A stretch of 64,000 nt of DNA from M0103 sp964577845 (GCA_964577845.1 CAZOAH010000001.1:496001-560000); one strand, 5' to 3'. Numbered from the stretch's first letter, positions 44,431 through 53,954 are shown. Notes: generated from the letters alone by a model not told the origin. Program-made: numbers and translations.

Positions 44431-44991
44431 TTATTCTTTATTTATTTTTATTTGGACACAAAGAAAACTGCATTCAGGATTGATTTCTGACACCCAGTAT
44501 TCCAATTTATTACTGGATTTTCTAACCATATCTATTAAACCAAGGCCTGCTGTTCCTTTATCTGAAATTGCTGCAGAACTCAATCTTTGTTGGTATAAAC
44601 TTTTTAATTCCGATTCATTCATTTGATTTAACGCGTCAATTCTCGGTAATAACTCAGTTAAATGATCGTGGGTGATATAATTTCCAGTTTGAATATAATA
44701 AGCATTGTGGGATTGAACAACCGAAACTATTACCGAGCGGTTTTCATTTGAATCTGAATAAATTGAGTTTGGATCCTCATCAACATGATGATACAAATTC
44801 TGTAAGCTTTCCACCAATACATTGTATACCTTTTTTCGAGTTCGTGAATTATCCTCGGAAAGATTAAGTTTATTTTCAACTATTTTTAAAATACATGAAA
44901 TGAGTTCAGGAGAAATGAATCCTTTATATGACAGCATGACCCCATCTTGGTCCAATTTGCGAAAGAAGTCATATAATTGATTATTAGACAT
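44431..44991 (-). CDS. siaB: SiaB-type protein kinase (DUF6272, GHKL fold)
   Basis: 186 residues, soluble. The N box of GHKL ATPases is E61-S-L-Q-N65 and the G box is K-G-T-A-G-L-G-L at about 144-151. The family phosphorylates SiaC on Thr. A TACATTTG box at 45013-45006, 14 bases before the start, is a likely -7 element. It is the first gene of siaB-siaC-coaE and is divergent from the methyltransferase gene. Confidence 0.85.
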   Translation of the reverse strand: MSNNQLYDFFRKLDQDGVMLSYKGFISPELISCILKIVENKLNLSEDNSRTRKKVYNVLVESLQNLYHHVDEDPNSIYSDSNENRSVIVSVVQSHNAYYIQTGNYITHDHLTELLPRIDALNQMNESELKSLYQQRLSSAAISDKGTAGLGLIDMVRKSSNKLEYWVSEINPECSFLCVQIKINKE

Positions 44992-45071
44992 TCACATAGT
45001 TTTAACAAATGTAATAAAACTGGACTATTTTTGAAATGCATGTTTTATTCCATAAACAAACCTATAAATTG

Positions 45072-45079
45072 TATTTTTG
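45072..45079 (+). promoter_or_regulatory. TATTTTTG -7 box directly before the methyltransferase start
   Basis: Perfect TAnnTTTG ending 4 bases before the ATG at 45084, predicting a leaderless mRNA. A second TATTTTTG at 45026-45033 could give a leader of about 45 bases instead. Confidence 0.45.
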
Positions 45080-45083
45080 CGCT

Positions 45084-45821
45084 ATGGAAGAAAAGACATG
45101 GTTCAAAGATTGGTTTGATACAAAATATTATCATTTATTGTATCAAAACCGCGACGAATCTGAAGCTGAGGTTTTTATTAAAAATTTGACGCATTTTTTG
45201 AATTTAGAAAATGGTGCTCATATTCTTGATTTGGCATGTGGAAAAGGAAGGCATGCTGTAATTCTAAATAATTTAGGTTTTAAAGTCACAGGGGCCGACC
45301 TTTCGGAAAATAGCATTAATGAGGCTAAGCATTATGAGAATGATGAATTAATCTTTCAGGTGCATGACATGCGTGATATCATACCACTAAAGAAGTTTGA
45401 CGCCGTTTTTAATTTGTTTACGAGTTTCGGTTATTTTGAGGATACTAGTGATAATGAAAAAGTTATACAATCTATATTTGAAATGTTGAACCCTAGTGGA
45501 ATATTGGTTATCGACTTTATGAATGTTCATCGTGTTTTGGAGCGAATGGTTTTGGAGGAAACAAAAATTGTTGCTGGAATTGAATTCAAATTAAATAGAA
45601 ATTATACCGGCACTCATATAATTAAAGCTATCGATTTCGCGGATGAAGGCAAAAGCTTTAAATATCAAGAAAAAGTGCAAGCCCTCGAAAAGGAAGATTT
45701 TGAAGCTATTCTTTCAAACAACGGATTTTCATTGATGCATGTTTTTGGAGACTATAATTTGAATGATTTTAATAAAAACCTATCTGAACGCTTGATTTTA
45801 ATAGCTCAAAAAAATGTTTAG
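45084..45821 (+). CDS. Class I SAM-dependent methyltransferase
   Basis: 245 residues from the ATG at 45084. The SAM loop I-L-D-L-A-C-G-K-G-R-H, then the acidic G-A-D-L-S and the A-V-F-N-L-F-T-S-F-G-Y post-motif are clear. Substrate unknown; the sequence is of the small-molecule type rather than rRNA type. An ATG at 45036 would add 16 residues but spans the likely promoter. Its end overlaps the ZIP gene by 8 bases, so the two are coupled. Confidence 0.88.
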   Translation: MEEKTWFKDWFDTKYYHLLYQNRDESEAEVFIKNLTHFLNLENGAHILDLACGKGRHAVILNNLGFKVTGADLSENSINEAKHYENDELIFQVHDMRDIIPLKKFDAVFNLFTSFGYFEDTSDNEKVIQSIFEMLNPSGILVIDFMNVHRVLERMVLEETKIVAGIEFKLNRNYTGTHIIKAIDFADEGKSFKYQEKVQALEKEDFEAILSNNGFSLMHVFGDYNLNDFNKNLSERLILIAQKNV

Positions 45822-46566
45822 TGCTTTTGTCGTCATAGGAAGTTTGTTGTTTTCGGTTATTCTGGGTGGAATATTAGTAAGTTATTTACAACAGACCAAT
45901 AAAAATCAATTGGTGAAATTGTTGTTGGCATTCAGTGGTGGTTTTTTATTATCGATTGCTTTTTTACATTTCATACCTGAACTTTATGGCGGTAAAACTC
46001 AAAACATAGGTATCTATATATTAGTAGGATTTCTAATACAGTTGGTTCTTGAATTTTTCTCTGGTGGTATTGAGCACGGACATGTTCACATTCATAAAGG
46101 CCAGAAAATGCCTTGGGGCTTATTCATCAGCTTATCGGTTCATTCGATCTTGGAAGGCATACCTTTAGGAAATCAGCTTATCGGAGGTGAAATCGAGCAT
46201 TTATCGAATGAAATTCATCACCATGCAAATGAAAACAATTCTTTATTACTTGGAATAGTGTTCCATCAACTTCCCGTTGGTATTGCATTGATGACTTTAC
46301 TGATGCATACAAAATTAAGCCTCACAAAGTCATGGATTATATTGTTGCTTTTCGCTGCAATGACACCAATAGGCGTTGTTTTTGGCATGAATACGAATCC
46401 TGAAAATTTATGGTTGAATTCAGAAATTATTTTGGCAGTTGTCGTGGGTATGTTCTTACATATTTCTACTACCATCATTTTTGAAACATCAGAAAATCAT
46501 AAGTTTAATCTGATGAAACTAATTGCCATTTTTATAGGTTGTGGGTTGGTACTGATAATGGAATAA
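45814..46566 (+). CDS. ZIP family divalent metal transporter
   Basis: 250 residues, eight membrane helices. The metal site is in helix IV (H-S-I-L-E-G-I-P-L-G-N) and helix V (H-Q-L-P-V-G-I-A-L). A His-rich loop (G-H-V-H-I-H, N-E-I-H-H-H-A-N-E) precedes them, suggesting zinc or iron uptake. Coupled to the methyltransferase by an 8-base overlap; one base separates its stop from the convergent sugar-transferase stop. Confidence 0.9.
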   Translation: MFSAFVVIGSLLFSVILGGILVSYLQQTNKNQLVKLLLAFSGGFLLSIAFLHFIPELYGGKTQNIGIYILVGFLIQLVLEFFSGGIEHGHVHIHKGQKMPWGLFISLSVHSILEGIPLGNQLIGGEIEHLSNEIHHHANENNSLLLGIVFHQLPVGIALMTLLMHTKLSLTKSWIILLLFAAMTPIGVVFGMNTNPENLWLNSEIILAVVVGMFLHISTTIIFETSENHKFNLMKLIAIFIGCGLVLIME

Positions 46567-46567
46567 A

Positions 46568-47167
46568 TTAAAAACCAAGCATCTTAGTAAATGTCTTCCA
46601 TATTATTTTTAAATCAGTTAGAAGATTTGGATTATTGAGGTACTTTTTATTCAGCTCAATCTTTGCAGGCATTATTACTGATATATAGGTTTCTTTGGGG
46701 TTGTCGGAAAGCCCAAGTAATTTGTTTTCCTCAAAATACTCTAAAGACGCAAAATCAGTAATTCCGGGTTTAACATCCAATATTTTATATTGATCCGATG
46801 TATATAAATCAACAAATTCTTTTACTTCAGGTCTAGGTCCTACAACACTCATATCTCCTTTCAGAACATTAAGAAATTGTGGAAATTCATCTAACTTGAA
46901 TTTTCTTATAAACTTTCCAGAACGAGTAATGCGTTTATCGTTCATTCCGACAGTAAGTTTACCCGAAGATTCAGCATTTTTAAGCATGGATCGGAACTTA
47001 AGAATAGAAAAAGGAACACCGCTTCGACCTATACGTTCCTGTATAAAGAAAATTCCACCGCGAGATTCCATTGTAATCCAGAGACCAATTATTATTCCTA
47101 TTGGTAGAAAAAGGAGTAAGACAATTACAGAAAAAACAATATCAAAAAGGCGCTTACTCAAATGCAA
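46568..47167 (-). CDS. Initiating sugar-phosphate transferase (polyprenyl-phosphate, small PglC-like)
   Basis: 199 residues. One N-terminal membrane hairpin (about 10-32), then the catalytic domain with I-L-K-F-R-S-M, K-L-D-E-F-P-Q-F-L-N-V-L-K-G-D-M-S and V-G-P-R-P-E. It puts the first sugar phosphate on undecaprenyl phosphate. It is the last gene of the polysaccharide cluster. The short form without the extra N-terminal helices points to a diNAcBac-like or amino-sugar donor, which fits the two aminotransferases upstream; this is inference. Confidence 0.92.
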   Translation of the reverse strand: MHLSKRLFDIVFSVIVLLLFLPIGIIIGLWITMESRGGIFFIQERIGRSGVPFSILKFRSMLKNAESSGKLTVGMNDKRITRSGKFIRKFKLDEFPQFLNVLKGDMSVVGPRPEVKEFVDLYTSDQYKILDVKPGITDFASLEYFEENKLLGLSDNPKETYISVIMPAKIELNKKYLNNPNLLTDLKIIWKTFTKMLGF

Positions 47168-47171
47168 GGAT

Positions 47172-48386
47172 TTAAGAATTTATTATTTTTTGTACTGCAT
47201 TTTTGACAGCATTGATAACTTTTAGCACCTGTTCATCCGTTAAATCATAGTAAACGGGTAATGAGATTTCACAAGAGTATTTGTTCCAGGTTTCCGGGTA
47301 ATCATTTATATTATATCCTCTTTTCTTATATGCTGTCAGACAGGGCAAGGGAATAAAATGAACATTTACAGCAACATCTTGTTCAAATATTTCTTGCATG
47401 ATAAGATCCCTAGTTTGTTCGTTACAATTTCGAATTCTTATCTGATAAAGATGATAACAGCTTTTTTTCTCATTTGAGGAATGTAAAGGTAAAATGGCCC
47501 AATTTTCATTTGAAAAAGCAGCGTCATACATTTTGAAAATAGTTTCACGTCTGTCTAAGTTTTCTTGATAACGTTCCAATTCTACTAAACCTATGGCTGC
47601 TTGAATATCAGTCATATTACATTTAAACCCGGGCTCTTCAACATCGTATCGCCAGTTGCCTTTTTGCGTCTTTGCTAAGGCATCTTTGTTCTGACCATGC
47701 AATATTTTTGTGCAGAACGCTTTATAAATCTCTTCATGATCAAAAACTTCAGGCAAATTGAAACATATCGCACCACCTTCGGCGGTAGTAAGATTTTTAA
47801 CAGCGTGAAAAGAAAATGAAGTGACATCTGTTAATGCTCCACTGCGTATGCCTTTATATTCGGCACCAAAACTATGTGCAGCGTCTGCAATCACGATTAT
47901 TCGTCCTAGCTTTTTTTGTAATTCATTCCTTGCATTGAATATACTTTTAATAGAGGTTTCATTAACAAGCGCATTTATTTCATCATAGTCACAAGGAAAA
48001 CCGGCTAAATCAACAGCAATTATTGCTTTTGTTTTTGGTGTTATGGCCGCCCTTATGGCATCAACAGAAATATTAAAATCTTCTGGATTAATATCAACCA
48101 TAACAGGTTTTGCTCCAGCATGAACTATAACATTTGCAGAAGCGCAGTAAGTGTAAGCTGGGAGTATAACTTCATCTCCTTCTTGAATTCCCCACCAATC
48201 TAATAAAACTTGCACACCCATTGTCCATGAATTGACAGCGACGGTGGTTTTACAGCCACAATAAGAAGTGATTTCCTTTTCAAATCGCTTTGTTCTTGGG
48301 CCTGTTGTTATCCATCCACTTTTGAGTGCTTCGGTTACCTCATCAATTACTTTTTTGTCAATTCGTGGTGGAGAAAATGGTATCAT
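47172..48386 (-). CDS. DegT/DnrJ/EryC1 sugar aminotransferase
   Basis: 404 residues. PLP fold: G-W-I-T-T-G-P-R-T-K-R-F-E near the start, A-D-A-A-H-S-F-G-A with the Asp for the PLP ring, and the PLP Lys in S-F-H-A-V-K-N-L-T-T-A-E-G-G. It transaminates a keto nucleotide sugar. The keto sugar source (a dehydratase) is not in this cluster. Four bases separate it from the initiating transferase. Confidence 0.92.
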   Translation of the reverse strand: MIPFSPPRIDKKVIDEVTEALKSGWITTGPRTKRFEKEITSYCGCKTTVAVNSWTMGVQVLLDWWGIQEGDEVILPAYTYCASANVIVHAGAKPVMVDINPEDFNISVDAIRAAITPKTKAIIAVDLAGFPCDYDEINALVNETSIKSIFNARNELQKKLGRIIVIADAAHSFGAEYKGIRSGALTDVTSFSFHAVKNLTTAEGGAICFNLPEVFDHEEIYKAFCTKILHGQNKDALAKTQKGNWRYDVEEPGFKCNMTDIQAAIGLVELERYQENLDRRETIFKMYDAAFSNENWAILPLHSSNEKKSCYHLYQIRIRNCNEQTRDLIMQEIFEQDVAVNVHFIPLPCLTAYKKRGYNINDYPETWNKYSCEISLPVYYDLTDEQVLKVINAVKNAVQKIINS

Positions 48387-48397
48387 GTCGTCACTTT

Positions 48398-49549
48398 TTA
48401 AAGTATATCGTCAATATTTTGAACTAAGAAAGTTATTACTTTCTCTGGATTTTCTATTTCTGTAGGTAAATTTAATACATGCTTGCTGACATGAGAAGCA
48501 ATTGGAAAATTTTCCGGTATTAAAAACCACTTTTCAAATTCAGATTCGACAGGATGAATAGGTGACAAAAACCAATCACCGAGTCTGACAGATGCTTTTT
48601 CAGCTTTTGCAATGAATGAAATTCTATCCTTTATAAGTATTGGGTATTTCAGAAAAGAATGATTTTCATTGAAGATTTCGTTAATATAAATTTTACTATT
48701 AGCCTGCAAAAACTGAGAATAACGCTGCGCATTTTGTTTTCTTAGTTGCATTAATTGATCTAAATGATTTAATGCTCTTATTCCTTCGCGAAATTGGACC
48801 TTGGCGGCTCCCATGAAGTAATTGTCACCCATAACAGTTGAACTGATTTCCGATCCGGAAGATGAGCCTACAACCAATCCCATTTTACTCAACAATCTAT
48901 ATAATTTTACGAAAAACCAATACGATCGATCGCCTAAAAATGCTTTTTTAAAAGTTATGAGCATCTTCAGCATCAATGTTTTTTTGAGACCAGGTTTGAT
49001 TAACAATTCATTTACTTTATTTATATCTTTTAAAAATTCCTTGTTGTTGACCAACAAAAAACCACCAACTCCCGTCGAAAAGGGTTTATTCCATTGGGTT
49101 GAAAAAAAAGCAAAATCCGAACGAACACCATTAGGTCTATTTTGATAATAGCCTCCAAAACCATGTGTACAGTCTTCAATGGTAAAGATTCCTTTTGATT
49201 TGGCAAATGCCACAATTTCATCAACTTCTGCCGAAAGCCCAAATGTGTTTTGAATCAAGATACATTTCGTTTTTTCAGTAATTACCGCTTGAATATTGGA
49301 CAAGGTTGTGTTTAAAGAATCTTCATTAATATCTACATATACTGGTTTAGCACCCAAATAAATAATTGCATTAGGTACAACAACACAAGTAAAAGCTGGA
49401 AGAATTATTTCATCTTCGGCATTTATACCTAGCGCTTTAAGTGCTGCATATAGGGCAACCCTTCCTTTCCAATAACAAAATATTTGTTCTGGATTACTTT
49501 GAAGCTTGTTGGCTAAAATAGATTTGTATTGCAATTCTATATTACTCAC
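48398..49549 (-). CDS. Second DegT/DnrJ-type aminotransferase, divergent
   Basis: 383 residues. It has E-I-I-L-P-A-F-T-C-V, I-E-D-C-T-H-G-F-G-G and the PLP Lys in T-Q-W-N-K-P-F-S-T-G-V-G-G, so the catalytic parts are present, but it is clearly unlike its neighbour at 47172-48386. It may act on a different sugar position. Its start overlaps the GT2 stop by 4 bases. Confidence 0.85.
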   Translation of the reverse strand: MSNIELQYKSILANKLQSNPEQIFCYWKGRVALYAALKALGINAEDEIILPAFTCVVVPNAIIYLGAKPVYVDINEDSLNTTLSNIQAVITEKTKCILIQNTFGLSAEVDEIVAFAKSKGIFTIEDCTHGFGGYYQNRPNGVRSDFAFFSTQWNKPFSTGVGGFLLVNNKEFLKDINKVNELLIKPGLKKTLMLKMLITFKKAFLGDRSYWFFVKLYRLLSKMGLVVGSSSGSEISSTVMGDNYFMGAAKVQFREGIRALNHLDQLMQLRKQNAQRYSQFLQANSKIYINEIFNENHSFLKYPILIKDRISFIAKAEKASVRLGDWFLSPIHPVESEFEKWFLIPENFPIASHVSKHVLNLPTEIENPEKVITFLVQNIDDIL

Positions 49550-50541
49550 TTAAAAACAAATTTAGGAATGAAGAGCATGCCGGTCAAGGATCCAAAACCA
49601 TATGCAATATGCAAGATGAAGAAACCGAAAATCAAATGTAAAAAACTTGTGTCGCTCCTATCGACTTTTAATGCAAAGTAGATTAATGCGAAAAAATAAC
49701 TCAACAAACTCAACATTGTTATAAAAATAGCAGGTAAATAAAAAATTGAAACAATCAATGGGAGTATTACAGATAGCACAAAAATCATTGGGATAAAATG
49801 CCTAATACTTAATGATGAAAAATTCTTGGTGATCCAAACTGTTAAAATATTCCATTTGCCATTTCTGAAATTATTTGCAGCCATTTCTCTAAAAATTTCA
49901 CGGGCATAATAAGTGCATTTAGCATTAGGAATGAGATAAATATTACCTCCTTTTCGCAATAATCGTTTAGAAAGCTCAATATCATGGTTTCTAATTAAGC
50001 GTTCATCGTATCCACCTGATTGTTTTAGAATGTCTGCTTTATATAGACCAAATGGCACGGTATCTACATTAAGTATTTTATTCGTTCCAAGCCGAAACAT
50101 GGCATTTCCTACTCCAAATTTAGACGACAAAATTCTTTGAATCGCAATAGAGGTTTTAGATTTATTTTTTACAGAAGTGCGCATTATACCACCAACTCCA
50201 ATAGGATTTGGCAGTTTAACAATATTATCATGTAAAACTTGAATGTAACCCGAATCAAATGATGAATGGGCACTAGCAATCATTATATATTCACCTCGCG
50301 CTTCTCGAATGCCAATATTTAAAGCATGAGGTGTTACTTTCTTTGGGTTCTGAAAAACAACCAGGTTCTCGTATTTCGTTTGTAAATGATAAAGCTTCTC
50401 TATAGTCGTGTCAGAACTCATTCCATCCACAACAATAACCTCCAATTGTTTTCTATCGAATCCATTTTCAAAAAGAGAATTAACGCACGATTCAATATAT
50501 TTTTCTTCATTTCGGCAAGGAACAATAACAGAGATTAACAT
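49546..50541 (-). CDS. GT2 family glycosyltransferase
   Basis: 331 residues. GT-A fold: V-I-V-P-C-R-N-E-E-K-Y-I at the start, V-V-D-G-M-S-S-D-T-T, then R-N-H-D-I-E-L-S-K-R-L. Two or three membrane helices at the C terminus. In the place of the usual D-A-H metal motif it reads S-A-H, so metal binding may differ. It overlaps both neighbours by 4 and 7 bases. Confidence 0.88.
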   Translation of the reverse strand: MLISVIVPCRNEEKYIESCVNSLFENGFDRKQLEVIVVDGMSSDTTIEKLYHLQTKYENLVVFQNPKKVTPHALNIGIREARGEYIMIASAHSSFDSGYIQVLHDNIVKLPNPIGVGGIMRTSVKNKSKTSIAIQRILSSKFGVGNAMFRLGTNKILNVDTVPFGLYKADILKQSGGYDERLIRNHDIELSKRLLRKGGNIYLIPNAKCTYYAREIFREMAANNFRNGKWNILTVWITKNFSSLSIRHFIPMIFVLSVILPLIVSIFYLPAIFITMLSLLSYFFALIYFALKVDRSDTSFLHLIFGFFILHIAYGFGSLTGMLFIPKFVFK

Positions 50542-51797
50542 TGTACTTCAGATTTTTGATGCTTTATTGCCATTGCCAACAAAGAAAGTAAAAAACTAAA
50601 AAACACAATACCACTTTGCCTTTGTAGAACAGATTCGAAAAGTGCATTAAAGAAAAGTCCACCGGCAACGATGGCTAAAAATGCATTTTTATGTTTCCAA
50701 GCCAATTTCATTAAACCAAGAATATAAGTCAGCAGAAAAATCAACCCAATGAAGCCAACTTCAAGCGCTGTTTGTAAAAACTGATTGTGTGGATTGTAAC
50801 GAATATGGCCTTTACCATCTTTGTGCGAAAGTGTCTTTTGTCCAAGACTACTCAAACGGGAACTTAAATGTTCGTCAACATTACCGGTTCCTACTCCCCA
50901 TGGATGATCTTTAATTTCAAGAATTGTTGCTGCCCACATTACCAATCGCACTTCATTTCCTGTTTTGTCACCAGGTTTATTTTTAACATATTGAATTGGA
51001 TCGGTCAAGAATAATCCCGTAGCAATTAAACCATTATTCACCTCAAATTTTATTCTTGGAACAAACTGACTACCAACATAGAAAAAAACCGGTAAAAGCA
51101 CTGCCATTAGGATTGCCCACCTCAATCCAAACCTTTTCTTTACAGCTAACATTCCTATAGCGGCGAGCAATACAAAAAGATATATAATGGATGCCAAGGA
51201 TAAACATAAAAGAAAAATAAGTCCACAAAAAAAGGTGTAAACAATCAGCCAAAATGGGTGACAACCTATTTTCTTATCGAAATACAACAACCATAATCCT
51301 GACACAACGGTAACGATATAAAATGCAAAATAAGTTGGGTGATGGATAGGAGAGATATTGACGCTCACCAAATAATTCAAATCCCAGCCGTTTTGATTTA
51401 CCAAGATTATTGCATTTACAATCCCATAAACCGATGCATACGAAACACCTATTGCAAGCCCCAACAGAATCGGTAACCAATTGATTTTAAATTTGGGTTG
51501 AAACGAAAATATTAAAGGAAAAAGTAAAAAGGAAATTTTATTTTCTGCGTAAGCCCAAGCATCATTGCTGTGATTGGTAAATGCAATTCCGATTAAATAA
51601 GAAAAATATAAAGCAACGAGGAGTAGATTAATTGGGGTTATTTTCCAGAATAATTCTTTCTTTATCAATCCCAAAATGACAACTAAAAATAAAATTACAA
51701 CGGCTAAAACTATTAACTTGGGGAAACAACACAACAAAAGCAGTAAAAACGCAAGTGTGTAATGATATAATCTATCGTATGCGAAGCCTTTTAGCAT
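50535..51797 (-). CDS. O-antigen ligase/polymerase-like membrane protein (first of two)
   Basis: 420 residues with about ten membrane helices and a large periplasmic loop (about 245-345) containing W-A-A-T-I-L-E-I-K-D-H-P-W-G-V-G-T-G and P-H-N-Q-F-L-Q-T-A-L-E-V-G, the Wzy_C pattern. The family polymerises or ligates oligosaccharides on the periplasmic side. A second protein of this kind is at 55426-56709; which one is Wzy and which a ligase is not clear. Confidence 0.85.
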   Translation of the reverse strand: MLKGFAYDRLYHYTLAFLLLLLCCFPKLIVLAVVILFLVVILGLIKKELFWKITPINLLLVALYFSYLIGIAFTNHSNDAWAYAENKISFLLFPLIFSFQPKFKINWLPILLGLAIGVSYASVYGIVNAIILVNQNGWDLNYLVSVNISPIHHPTYFAFYIVTVVSGLWLLYFDKKIGCHPFWLIVYTFFCGLIFLLCLSLASIIYLFVLLAAIGMLAVKKRFGLRWAILMAVLLPVFFYVGSQFVPRIKFEVNNGLIATGLFLTDPIQYVKNKPGDKTGNEVRLVMWAATILEIKDHPWGVGTGNVDEHLSSRLSSLGQKTLSHKDGKGHIRYNPHNQFLQTALEVGFIGLIFLLTYILGLMKLAWKHKNAFLAIVAGGLFFNALFESVLQRQSGIVFFSFLLSLLAMAIKHQKSEVQC

Positions 51798-52900
51798 TTC
51801 GAAATAAGTAGTTTATAGAAATTATTTAATTTTTGTTCTTCATTTTCCCAATTGTATTTCGTCATAAATGCTTGATAACCATTACTACCCATTACTTGTG
51901 CATTTTCAGGATTGTTTAGTAAAAATTGAATGGATTGCGAAATTTCTGTAGGATTTAATGGGTCCGCTACCAAACCACAGTTTTCTGCATCAATAATTTG
52001 TTTCCAATATGGAAAATTAGATGCAACAAAAGGAATTCCAGCCGACATGTATTCAAACATTTTAATAGGCAGGGCCTCTAGGTAACTCGCTGTCGGATGG
52101 AGCGTTACCATTCCAACACTTGAGGATTTCAGGATTTTGATTAATTCCCCTCTGCTAACCTGCCCTCTGTAATCAACTTTAATCCAGGCATTTAAATTTC
52201 TCAATTCCGTCTCAAATTCAGGTGGCGAAAAAGTACCCGCAAGCACCAATTCACCATCTACATATTCCATGGCCTCGACCAGTTCTTTCACTCCTCTTTT
52301 GGGAAATAACCCACCTACATAACATATTCGCCTTGGTTCCTGGGCAATATTTAATTCGCGAAGTGCTTTGGTTTCGTTCATTAAAGGATAATTGGCCACC
52401 ATTTCCACATTTGGATTAACCGATTTAAATCGATCGCATATGATTTCTGTAACTGAAATTACTCCTGAAATTCTTTTAGCAACATAACACTCATAAGATG
52501 CGAATAATTTCGAAATGCATCTGCGTGTAAATCCAGGTATCCAATGTTTATCTAAAATTTGTTTGGGAACATCTTCATGAGCATCATAAATAACAACCTT
52601 TCCTTTACGTTTTAATCGAAGCGCAAAACGAAGCAATTCAGGATCATGAAAGTGATAAATATCAGCATCCAGTTCGAGGGATTTTTGATAAACTGCTCTC
52701 CCCTTTTTCAGCATCCGATTGAGTCGACCTTTTCCTTTGACTTCAACGGAAACGATACGTACACCATCCTTATATTCTTCTTCACAATTAGGGGCAACCA
52801 AGTAAACTTCATGTCCAAATTTCGCAAGTGAGCAGCATTCTTTGTGAAAAATGCGAATATCATGCACCGGGTGCGCTGATGTCATATGACAAACTTTCAT
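51791..52900 (-). CDS. GT4 family glycosyltransferase
   Basis: 369 residues, GT-B fold: M-T-S-A-H-P-V-H-D-I-R at the start, I-Y-H-F-H-D-P-E, then the donor-site segment L-P-I-K-M-F-E-Y-M-S-A-G-I-P-F-V-A. Retaining mechanism by family; sugar unknown. It overlaps the polymerase-like gene by 7 bases and the next GT4 gene by 4 bases. Confidence 0.9.
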   Translation of the reverse strand: MKVCHMTSAHPVHDIRIFHKECCSLAKFGHEVYLVAPNCEEEYKDGVRIVSVEVKGKGRLNRMLKKGRAVYQKSLELDADIYHFHDPELLRFALRLKRKGKVVIYDAHEDVPKQILDKHWIPGFTRRCISKLFASYECYVAKRISGVISVTEIICDRFKSVNPNVEMVANYPLMNETKALRELNIAQEPRRICYVGGLFPKRGVKELVEAMEYVDGELVLAGTFSPPEFETELRNLNAWIKVDYRGQVSRGELIKILKSSSVGMVTLHPTASYLEALPIKMFEYMSAGIPFVASNFPYWKQIIDAENCGLVADPLNPTEISQSIQFLLNNPENAQVMGSNGYQAFMTKYNWENEEQKLNNFYKLLISKC

Positions 52901-53949
52901 TTGGAGATTGCCTTTAAAAGTAAATTTCTAAAATTCTTTTTACTCACCTCTTCCGTACCCTTTTCAAGAATTATTTTACGGTTCTTTTCTCCATCAAAAG
53001 TATCAAGTAAAAGTGCCCTTTCTAAATAGTTTCCATCCAAATCATGAACAATAATACCATTTTCATTGTCCACCACCCACTCTTTATTTGCAGGTAAATC
53101 AGAAAGTACTGGTAAGCATTGATAATACATGGCTTCTAAAAGTGAAATTGAAGTGGCATCAGATTCAGGTAGGGAAACAAAAATTTTAGCATCTGCATAA
53201 TACTTATAATTTTCTTCTTTATTGACAAAACCGACGAAAGTAATTTTCTCATTTAAACCCTTATCATCAACAATTGATTTCAATTTTGCTGTTTCAGACC
53301 CTGATCCTGCAATTATCAGTTTCCAATTAGAACCAACTTCTGATTTCGCAAACCGTTCAAAACCTTCAATTACCTTATCAATTCTGTAAAGCGGATTATG
53401 ATTGCGATTGGAATAAATAATATTTTTTTTATTTACTACCAGATCCAAAGGAGCAACCCCAAAATTACTAATAGTAACATCAAGTTTTTTATCAGGAACC
53501 AAGCGTTGCATTTCTTCTGCCATAAATGTAGAATCCGAAGAAAAAAATTGGGCATGCCTTAAATTGAACTTGACCAGCCATTTAAGTAAAAGGCTCTTTT
53601 TAGGATTCAAAAGGACATCGCTTCCCCAAGCGGTAAGAATGGTAGGTTTTTTAATTTTCTTGTTAGCAATCAAGGTATAAAAGGCGACAGAATTGGCCTG
53701 ATGAATATGAATCACATTTGGATTAAATTCTCGAATGATTTTTCTAATCCTATTTACAGTAATCCATAAATTCCAAAACTTCAAAAGAGAAAAATCTGCC
53801 AAATGAATCTTTTCCTTTTCTTCGAAATAATTATTTCCATTAGATATGACTTCAATAATGGTGTCATCATCTTTAATTCGACTGATATGATTGGCAACAT
53901 GAGGGCTGCATGTTCCAACAACAAGGACTTTCAAAGCATCTGACTGCAT
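52897..53949 (-). CDS. GT4 family glycosyltransferase
   Basis: 350 residues, GT-B fold: V-I-H-I-H-Q-A-N-S in the first half, W-G-S-D-V-L-L-N-P, then F-V-S-L-P-E-S-D-A-T-S-I-S-L-L-E-A-M-Y in the donor site. Different in sequence from the GT4 gene after it, so it probably adds another sugar. Confidence 0.9.
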   Translation of the reverse strand: MQSDALKVLVVGTCSPHVANHISRIKDDDTIIEVISNGNNYFEEKEKIHLADFSLLKFWNLWITVNRIRKIIREFNPNVIHIHQANSVAFYTLIANKKIKKPTILTAWGSDVLLNPKKSLLLKWLVKFNLRHAQFFSSDSTFMAEEMQRLVPDKKLDVTISNFGVAPLDLVVNKKNIIYSNRNHNPLYRIDKVIEGFERFAKSEVGSNWKLIIAGSGSETAKLKSIVDDKGLNEKITFVGFVNKEENYKYYADAKIFVSLPESDATSISLLEAMYYQCLPVLSDLPANKEWVVDNENGIIVHDLDGNYLERALLLDTFDGEKNRKIILEKGTEEVSKKNFRNLLLKAISK

Positions 53950-53954
53950 ATTAG

